DNA of 64,000 bases from Halobacteriovorax sp. (GTDB lineage Bacteria > Bdellovibrionota > Bacteriovoracia > Bacteriovoracales > Bacteriovoracaceae). The translations under genes and the position numbers were made by a program. Location of the stretch: contig PBIO01000017.1 in NCBI GenBank assembly GCA_002720865.1, positions 1 through 64,000 of the forward strand, read 5' to 3'. This document shows positions 58,140-64,000 of the stretch, piece after piece (positions within the stretch are counted from its first letter, which is position 1; every line of letters starts with the position of its first letter). Below the pieces are notes generated by a model that ran no database searches, had not been told where the DNA came from, and was given only the letters and a program-made list of their open reading frames with translations.

Positions 58140-59741
58140 ATGGCCAAAGACAATAATAATTCAGGTGGACCAATCCATTGGGCAGACTTTACTGCTGAGA
58201 GAATTATTAAACAGATTGGCGATAAAGATTCCTATGTATTGGCCAGTGGAATCACTCCGTCAGGTGTAGTTCATTTTGGGAACTTTAGAGAAACAATAAC
58301 TGTAGACTTTGTTGCCCGCGCTCTTAGAAAGCTTGGAAAAGAAGTTCGTTTTATCTTTAGCTGGGATGACTACGATACTTTTAGAAAAGTTCCTCTGAAT
58401 ATGCCTAAGCAAGAAGAGCTTAAGAAGTATATGTATCAACCCATCGTTGATACTCCCGATCCATTTGACGAACATGAGTCCTATGCCGCCCATCAAGAAA
58501 AGGCCTATGAGGAACAAGTTAAAAAAGTCGGTGTTGAGGTTGAATCAATTTATCAGGCAAAGCAATACCGCGCAGGAACTTATAAAGAAGGTATTAGAAA
58601 GGCCTTAGAAAACCGTGATGTCATTGCAAAAATTCTAAACGAGCATAGAACCTCACCTTTAGCAGATGATTGGCAGCCTGTTTCAGTTTACTGCGAAAAA
58701 TGTAATACGGATCATGATATTCACAGTATTAAATATTCAAATAATAACATCTCTTACGACTGTAAGGCCTGTGGTCATTCAGGTACGGAAGACCTTGAAA
58801 TAACCAGTAGAGTTAAACTTCCCTGGAGAGTTGATTGGCCAATGAGATGGGCCTATGAAAAAGTTGATTTTGAACCTGGTGGAAAGGATCACTCTTCCCA
58901 AGGTGGATCATTTTCTACTGCTAAAGAAATAGTTAAAGAGGTTTATGACTGGAAAGCTCCGGTTTATCTTCAGTACGACTTTGTCAGCATTAAAGGCGCT
59001 GGCGGAAAGATGAGCTCTTCTACTGGTAATATTATCACTGTAAACGATGTTCTAAAAATTTATGAACCAGAAATGGTTCGTTGGATCTTTGCCTCGTATA
59101 AATCAAATGTAGACTTTGCCGTAAGCTTTGATCTTGATGTCGTTAAGACCTATGAGGATTTTGATCGTCAAGAAAGATTGGTCTATGGAAAAGAAGCCGG
59201 TAATGAGAAAAAAGTAAATATGGCAAAGAGAGTCTATGAAATTTCACAGCTCAATGGGGACGACAAAATACCAAGCGAAATGCCCTTTCAGCCTAGCTTT
59301 AGACATCTTTGCAATATTCTTCAAATTAATGACGGAGATATCTCAAAGGCCAGGGAAGCTTACGCTGGTGAGATTAAAAATGATCGCGACGAAAGACGCT
59401 TTAGTGAAAGATCAGAAAGAGCGCTTTTTTGGTTAGAAAACTATGCTCCTGATGATTTTAAATTTCAAATTAATCCTACTACTCCAGCAATATCTCCTGA
59501 TGAGAAGCAGGGACAATATCTTAACAATCTGAAGAGCTTATTGAACTCTGAGTGGGATTCAATAGAAACAGATAAGGACCTACACGAAAAAATGTATGAA
59601 CTCATGCACGATGTTGAGTTAAAGCCAGGAGATATTTTTCCCTTAATGTATAATATTCTTATCTCAAGGGAAAAAGGACCAAAGCTTGCGGGATTTATAA
59701 GAACCATAGGAAAAGACCGAGTCTTAGCGCTTCTTCCATAG
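58140..59741 (+). CDS. lysS: Class I lysyl-tRNA synthetase
   Basis: The ATG at 58140 is chosen for AGGAAGAGGAG just upstream. A 533-aa class I enzyme (archaeal-type, as found in spirochaetes and some alpha-proteobacteria): TPSGVVHFGNF is the HIGH region, GGKMSSSTG the KMSKS loop, and YCEKCNTDH...YDCKACGHSG two zinc-binding CxxC pairs. It charges tRNA-Lys with lysine. Being class I rather than the usual bacterial class II LysRS is a notable lineage trait. It is followed after 8 bp by pepP. Confidence 0.95.
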   Translation: MAKDNNNSGGPIHWADFTAERIIKQIGDKDSYVLASGITPSGVVHFGNFRETITVDFVARALRKLGKEVRFIFSWDDYDTFRKVPLNMPKQEELKKYMYQPIVDTPDPFDEHESYAAHQEKAYEEQVKKVGVEVESIYQAKQYRAGTYKEGIRKALENRDVIAKILNEHRTSPLADDWQPVSVYCEKCNTDHDIHSIKYSNNNISYDCKACGHSGTEDLEITSRVKLPWRVDWPMRWAYEKVDFEPGGKDHSSQGGSFSTAKEIVKEVYDWKAPVYLQYDFVSIKGAGGKMSSSTGNIITVNDVLKIYEPEMVRWIFASYKSNVDFAVSFDLDVVKTYEDFDRQERLVYGKEAGNEKKVNMAKRVYEISQLNGDDKIPSEMPFQPSFRHLCNILQINDGDISKAREAYAGEIKNDRDERRFSERSERALFWLENYAPDDFKFQINPTTPAISPDEKQGQYLNNLKSLLNSEWDSIETDKDLHEKMYELMHDVELKPGDIFPLMYNILISREKGPKLAGFIRTIGKDRVLALLP

Positions 59742-59749
59742 GATTTAAA

Positions 59750-61075
59750 ATGCTTAGTGAATTAAAAAACAGAAGGGAAAAATTAATAGCACTCTTAAAT
59801 GGAGCTGCTGCGGTTTTTCCAGCTACGACTCATCAAAAGAGAAGTAATGATACTGAATTTCCTTTTCGCCAATGCAGTAATTTTTTCTATCTTACTAATC
59901 TTCATGAGCCCGATGCCTTTTTTGTTATTACCCCAAAAGGTAAAACAGCAATCACTACTTTATTTGTAAGGCCTAAAGATCCGGCCATGGAGCAATGGAC
60001 CGGACTTAGACTTGGTACTGAAAAGGCAAAAGAATTAACTGGAGTTGATCAATGCTTTGAAATTGGCGACTTTGATAAGATGCTTCCTGAGCTTTTAACT
60101 GGACATGATACGGTCGCTTATGATTTTTATGAATCAGAAAGAATTTGGTCAAATATACATTCGGCCTTAAAAACACTACGAAGAAAAAGAAACTCTACTG
60201 AACCAAGACCTTTAAAGACTCTAGATCTAAGTGATCTTATTGGCCGTTTAAGACTTGTTAAGTCTGATTACGAATTAGAGCAAATGAGAAAGGCCGCTGT
60301 CATTACTGATAAAGCTCATAGAGCAGCTATGGCCATGTCGGCTCCAGGAAAAACAGAAAAAGAAGTTCACGCCTTAATGGAGTATATCTTTTTAGGTCAT
60401 GGCGGTGATGGAAATGCTTACGATAATATTGTGGCTACAGGAGAAAATGGTTTAATTCTTCATTATGTAGAAAATGATCAAGAGATTAAGGATGGCGATA
60501 CACTCTTAATAGATGCGGGATGCCAATTCAATCTTTACGCAAGCGATGTTACGAGGACCTTTCCGGCCAATGGAAAATTTAGTGATGCTCAAAAAGAGCT
60601 ATACCAGATTTGCTTAGATGCTCAGCTTTCCTGTTTAAGTTTTGCCGGTCCTGGTAAAACCTTGAAGGAAGTTCACCATCATGCGGTTGAAGTGCTTGTA
60701 GAAGGTATGCTTAAGCTAGGAATAATGACTGGGGACAAAGATATTCTAATCAAAGAAGAAAAATTTAAAACCTATTATCCTCATGGTACGGGCCATTGGC
60801 TTGGGTTAGATGTTCATGACCAAAGTCCATATCTAGATGAAACATGGGAGCTAACGAAGTTGGCACCTGGAATGTGCTTCACCATCGAGCCTGGGTTATA
60901 TATTCCAAAAGATGATAGCTCTGTCCCTGAGAAGTACAGAGGCCTATCTGTAAGAATAGAAGATGATATTGTTATTACTGAAAATGGAATAGAAAACTTA
61001 ACCGCTTTTATTCCTAAAACCATAGAAGAAGTAGAAGCTGCTTGTACAGGCGACTATAGGGAGTTTTTACCTTGA
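59750..61075 (+). CDS. pepP: Xaa-Pro aminopeptidase (M24)
   Basis: Removes an N-terminal residue when the next is proline. The metal centre is complete: LLIDAG (Asp), ASDVTRTFP (Asp), HGTGHWLGLDVHD (His), TIEPGLYIP (Glu) and VRIEDDIVI (Glu), in the order of E. coli PepP. 441 aa is the normal length (440). No signal peptide, so cytoplasmic. It starts 8 bp after lysS and overlaps the next gene by 4 bp, so the three form an operon. The N-terminal creatinase-like domain is also present (FPFRQCSNFFYLTNLHEPDA). Confidence 0.95.
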   Translation: MLSELKNRREKLIALLNGAAAVFPATTHQKRSNDTEFPFRQCSNFFYLTNLHEPDAFFVITPKGKTAITTLFVRPKDPAMEQWTGLRLGTEKAKELTGVDQCFEIGDFDKMLPELLTGHDTVAYDFYESERIWSNIHSALKTLRRKRNSTEPRPLKTLDLSDLIGRLRLVKSDYELEQMRKAAVITDKAHRAAMAMSAPGKTEKEVHALMEYIFLGHGGDGNAYDNIVATGENGLILHYVENDQEIKDGDTLLIDAGCQFNLYASDVTRTFPANGKFSDAQKELYQICLDAQLSCLSFAGPGKTLKEVHHHAVEVLVEGMLKLGIMTGDKDILIKEEKFKTYYPHGTGHWLGLDVHDQSPYLDETWELTKLAPGMCFTIEPGLYIPKDDSSVPEKYRGLSVRIEDDIVITENGIENLTAFIPKTIEEVEAACTGDYREFLP

Positions 61076-61527
61076 AATATCTTATCCTATTAAGTTTAGG
61101 GATTATCTTTTCAACCAGCACCTTTGCCTTCTCTTTTAAGCATCTTGATTGCAAGATTCGCCTTAACAAAACTAAAGAGTTTTTAAATAAGGAAGCTCAC
61201 AAAAAATTAAAAGACAAAGGTTTTAGACCAATGCCTTTTGTTGAATCAAATAAAATGAATGTCGGTGATCTATATTTTGAGCTTGAGGTTTTTAAAGATC
61301 CTAAAAAACTATGGAAGGACTGTATTGTCACGGCGGCCGTAAAAAAAGCAAAAAATCAAAGGGCCAGTTCAAATGATAAAGAATTGTACAAAAAGGCCGT
61401 CAAACGGGCACTTCCAAGACATACCTTTGATGGGAATGAAAGATGTAAACGTGCTTTAAAAGACGTCTTTATTCATATACCCTATTGTCAAACCATGACT
61501 GTAGACGAAAAAGTTCAAGGTAATTAA
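61072..61527 (+). CDS. Secreted Lys-rich protein, 151 aa
   Basis: The start is TTG at 61072, inside the pepP stop (4-bp overlap). A signal peptide covers residues 1-20 (FSTSTFA). The mature part is basic (many Lys), with four cysteines (DCKIRL, KDCIVTA, ERCKRAL, PYCQTM) that could form two disulfides and likely helical arms. Translation is coupled with pepP. Its TTAA stop is shared with the convergent polyprenyl synthase gene. No family recognised. Confidence 0.75.
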   Translation: MKYLILLSLGIIFSTSTFAFSFKHLDCKIRLNKTKEFLNKEAHKKLKDKGFRPMPFVESNKMNVGDLYFELEVFKDPKKLWKDCIVTAAVKKAKNQRASSNDKELYKKAVKRALPRHTFDGNERCKRALKDVFIHIPYCQTMTVDEKVQGN

Positions 61528-62498
61528 AAGTCTCTTCGCCCAATAAACCTAAGGATAAATGAAAGGGGTTTTAGATCTCTTTCAAGCTCTTCAAAAGACT
61601 TATTTGTTTTAGCCTTTCTCGCAATTTCATGAAGAATTTCTTCAGCTCTATCTAGGTTTGCATGGGCCTGGGCCTTTACAGACTCAACCGCTAACTGGAT
61701 TCCATCTTGGCTATACAGATCCTTAAGCTCAGTTCCCGCCTTAAATGCTAAAAGTTTTTCAGGGTGGTTATTTAGCCATTCAAAATAAACGGCAGAGATA
61801 ACACCATTTTCTAAATCGAGATGGGCATCTTTTTGAGAGTTACCACCAAAGTCCAAGGTGTCATCCATAAGCTGAAACCCAAGTCCTAAATGAACTCCGA
61901 ATTCTCTAGCTAGTTCAACAACTTCTTCTTCTTGATTTGAAATAATTGCCGGTGAAACGGCACACCAGCTCATAACAGAGGCGGTTTTCTTCAAAGCAAT
62001 GGTTCTAATAAGGTCAACGCTATAATCTTTTTTATCAATGGCCTCTAGCTGTATCCACTCACCTTCTGCTAATTCCATTATAACTCTAGACATTTCAGAA
62101 ACTAAAACTGGTGATTCTTGCTTACATAGATTTGTAATCACTGAAGCAAGTAAATAGTCCCCTGCTAAAACTGCTTTTTTATTAGAAGCGGCAGCATTTA
62201 TAGAGTCCTTGCCTCTTCTAGTGGAAGCATTATCAACTACGTCATCGTGGGCCAAAGAAGCGGCGTGAACCATCTCAATACTTTGAGCACAAACTTCTAG
62301 GCGGTCTTCATCTACACCGAAAAATTGCCCCATTAAGAAAGTTAAAAGTGGTCTAAGCCTTTTTCCACCTAAGAAAACAGTTTTACCTAGAAGAGAGTTA
62401 ATCTCTTTATTACAGGACTCATATGGAATTTCCATATCAAGGTCCTGGGCCTTTCCCAAAGCTTGGGCTGGGATTTCTTGTAAAAAAGTTTCTAACAC
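61524..62498 (-). CDS. Long-chain polyprenyl diphosphate synthase (menaquinone side chain)
   Basis: GTG start at 62498 with AGGA about 9 nt upstream. Both Asp-rich motifs are present: HDDVVDNASTRRGK (first) and QLMDDTLDFGG (second), with GGKRLRPLL near the N-terminus. The family extends farnesyl or geranylgeranyl diphosphate with isopentenyl units. 324 aa is the normal length for the heptaprenyl/octaprenyl synthases. Divergent from menG, with menF following, so its product is probably the menaquinone side chain. It could be called IspB- or HepT-like; chain length is not readable. Confidence 0.92.
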   Translation of the reverse strand: MLETFLQEIPAQALGKAQDLDMEIPYESCNKEINSLLGKTVFLGGKRLRPLLTFLMGQFFGVDEDRLEVCAQSIEMVHAASLAHDDVVDNASTRRGKDSINAAASNKKAVLAGDYLLASVITNLCKQESPVLVSEMSRVIMELAEGEWIQLEAIDKKDYSVDLIRTIALKKTASVMSWCAVSPAIISNQEEEVVELAREFGVHLGLGFQLMDDTLDFGGNSQKDAHLDLENGVISAVYFEWLNNHPEKLLAFKAGTELKDLYSQDGIQLAVESVKAQAHANLDRAEEILHEIARKAKTNKSFEELERDLKPLSFILRFIGRRDF

Positions 62499-62640
62499 TT
62501 CGCAATATCCTTTTTCTGTAAAGTATTTGTAACACTATGAGCCTTCAATGTAAATGAGACATGGCCTTAACCTTCTTGCCTGCCGCGTTTAAAAAAGGTA
62601 AAAATTGGCCATAAATCACTAATTGTTACACGAGGCATTA

Positions 62641-63354
62641 ATGAGCACTGTAAAGGCCAGAAAACCTGAATCTTGGAAAATCTTTGACGATATCGCACCA
62701 ACCTATGATTTCTTAAATCATTTCTTAAGCCTAGGCATCGATGTTCTCTGGAGAAAAAATTTTTTAAGAAACCTTCCTAATAAGCAAGATCTCGTGGCCT
62801 ATGATTTAGCTACTGGAACTGGAGATGTTGCACTTGCTTTAGCCAAAGACTCCAAAATAAAAACAGTAACGGGTATCGATTTAAGTGTGGGAATGCTTGA
62901 GTACGGTAAACAAAAAGTTAAAAAAAATAAATTAGAAAATAAAATTTTTATGGAAGAAGGAGACGGCGTAACGATACCCAAAGATGATAATTCTGCCGAT
63001 GTTATAACTGTAGCTTTTGGGATTAGAAATTTTCCGGACCCACAAACGTCTCTTATAAACATGGTTAGAGTATTGAGAAACGGTGGGCGCGCCATGATAA
63101 TGGAGTTTAGCCTTCCAAAAAACTTTATCATCAGATTTTTCTATCTGCTATATTTCAGACATATCTTACCTGCAATCGGGAACGCTTTTAGTAAAAATAA
63201 AGATGCTTATACTTACCTAAACGAATCTGTAGAAGATTTTCCTTATGGAAAAGACTTTACAGACATGATGGTTGTGGCAGGTATGAAAAATGTTAGAATC
63301 GTGCCTCTAAGTTTTGGAATCGCCTCTCTTTATATTGGTGATGTGGAAAAATAA
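62641..63354 (+). CDS. menG: Demethylmenaquinone methyltransferase (UbiE/MenG)
   Basis: The ATG at 62641 is preferred to a TTG six codons upstream because GAGG lies 8 nt before it. A class I SAM methyltransferase: SAM loop YDLATGTGDVALALA, the family stretch FDDIAPTYDFLNHFLSLGIDVLWRK near the N-terminus, GIRNFPDPQ and the end LSFGIASLYIGD. It methylates demethylmenaquinone (and possibly demethoxyubiquinone). 237 aa is normal. Its stop TAA overlaps the ATG of menF, so translation is coupled. Confidence 0.94.
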   Translation: MSTVKARKPESWKIFDDIAPTYDFLNHFLSLGIDVLWRKNFLRNLPNKQDLVAYDLATGTGDVALALAKDSKIKTVTGIDLSVGMLEYGKQKVKKNKLENKIFMEEGDGVTIPKDDNSADVITVAFGIRNFPDPQTSLINMVRVLRNGGRAMIMEFSLPKNFIIRFFYLLYFRHILPAIGNAFSKNKDAYTYLNESVEDFPYGKDFTDMMVVAGMKNVRIVPLSFGIASLYIGDVEK

Positions 63355-64000
63355 TGGTTGAATTTCATGACCTAAAAAATCAACTTCTCAAAGGACTAAG
63401 TAACTTCTGTAAATCCAAAGAACTTAGTGATGGAGAGTTATATACCTTTAAAATGGAAGTAAATATTCAGTCCATCAGAGACCTTATTCCATTTTTAAAA
63501 GATATGACCTGCAGTTATATGAAATCCCCGGATGGGTCTGAAGTTTTAGGTCTAGGAACTCTTTGCGTCTATAAAAATTCTCTAGAGATGGAGTTAATAA
63601 AAGAGGAATTAAAAAAGAATCCTGAGCTTATTTATCTTGGCGCCCTCCCCTTCAATAAGAACTCAAAACTAGAGTCTGAATGGTCTGACTTTAATGGAAA
63701 TAACTTTTTTTTACCTGTTGTAGTAATCGCTAGAGAGGGACATAAAACATTTTTAAAAGTTAACTTCAAGGGCACTTCCCAGAAGAGTGAATTTCAAGAA
63801 ATGAATCTTACGACTACCGTAAATTCACTTTTAACCTTTGTTCATAGAGATAGTGAAAATATTAAGATTGAGAAAGAAGATCTCACATTTCAAGAAGACC
63901 AGTGGGATAATCTTATTTCAGAAAGCCAAAAAGCATTTTCAGATACCGAGCTTAAAAAAGTAGTTCTCGCAAGAGGTAAAATTACTGAATACGATAAAGT
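63354..64000 (+). CDS. menF: Isochorismate synthase MenF, N-terminal part (cut by window end)
   Basis: The ATG overlaps the menG stop (TAATG). The visible 215 residues run to the window end without a stop. The last part, DQWDNLISESQKAFSDTELKKVVLARGKI, is the start of the chorismate-binding domain (usually W-x-x-x-V-x-x-A-x-x-x-I...L-x-K-V-V-L-A-R). The N-terminal part is the less conserved region of isochorismate synthases. It converts chorismate to isochorismate, the first menaquinone-specific step. Entry to salicylate or anthranilate pathways is less likely given menG next door. Confidence 0.85.
   Translation, partial: MVEFHDLKNQLLKGLSNFCKSKELSDGELYTFKMEVNIQSIRDLIPFLKDMTCSYMKSPDGSEVLGLGTLCVYKNSLEMELIKEELKKNPELIYLGALPFNKNSKLESEWSDFNGNNFFLPVVVIAREGHKTFLKVNFKGTSQKSEFQEMNLTTTVNSLLTFVHRDSENIKIEKEDLTFQEDQWDNLISESQKAFSDTELKKVVLARGKITEYDK

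Noticed and set aside
1-64000. tRNA, rRNA, CRISPR arrays or insertion sequences
   Set aside because: I looked for T-loop motifs, regular repeat-spacer blocks and transposase-like ORFs and found none; absence by eye is not proof for tRNAs.

Overview
The window is a densely packed, AT-rich chromosomal segment with no rRNA, tRNA, CRISPR array or insertion sequence that I could see. It looks like a Bdellovibrionota-type (Bacteriovorax/Halobacteriovorax-like) Gram-negative bacterium. That placement is an inference from the very high share of signal-peptide and lipoprotein genes, several cell-wall-active enzymes, a class I lysyl-tRNA synthetase, and many lineage-restricted secreted proteins. No marker gene proves it.

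Layout. Positions 1-5409 hold secreted proteins and lipoproteins of unknown function around one cytoplasmic unknown (2995-3951). Positions 5538-11104 form a forward block: a lipoprotein with two uracil-DNA-glycosylase-like domains, a secreted 183-aa protein, a lipoprotein and an exported amidohydrolase. Positions 11152-18727 carry a START-domain protein, an SGNH hydrolase, a beta-lactamase-fold protein, a secreted CHAP-like cysteine hydrolase with a Thr/Pro linker, lspA and two small ORFs. Positions 18883-29875 hold a large secreted acidic protein, an acyl-CoA dehydrogenase, a repeat protein, an MnmC-type methyltransferase, a degenerate receiver/HD-GYP protein, a FabK-like flavoenzyme, htpX and a SthK-like cyclic-nucleotide-gated channel. 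Positions 29872-34703 hold a KamA-type radical SAM enzyme, a zinc-ribbon membrane protein, a putative porin and a beta-helix protein.

Positions 34800-38600 look like a plastic spot: a dif-like dyad directly upstream of a Xer-type recombinase, plsC, an AT-rich YD-like secreted protein, a 5'-truncated DUF2141 gene remnant and an orphan hairpin ending in an intrinsic terminator. Next come a penicillin-acylase-family hydrolase without a signal peptide, a giant lipoprotein with a duplicated domain, two divergent membrane/secreted proteins, an alpha/beta hydrolase, folA-thyA and a DUF1343 (NamZ-like) gene. A complete branched-chain amino acid ABC operon (livKHMGF plus two small proteins) occupies 50423-55316. 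Then come ankyrin, PBP4-type, CheY-like and small membrane proteins. The last 6 kb holds lysS (class I), pepP and a menaquinone cluster: a polyprenyl diphosphate synthase diverging from menG and a partial menF.

How it works together. The window joins envelope remodelling (PBP4-type, beta-lactamase-fold, CHAP-like, NamZ-like, lspA, plsC), amino-acid import and peptide use (Liv, PepP), thymidylate/folate synthesis and respiratory quinone synthesis. Gene spacing is extremely tight. Five convergent pairs share their stop codons (TTAA/TTAG), the liv genes are coupled through TAATG overlaps, and several genes seem to be leaderless, with a -10-like hexamer 6-7 nt before the ATG.
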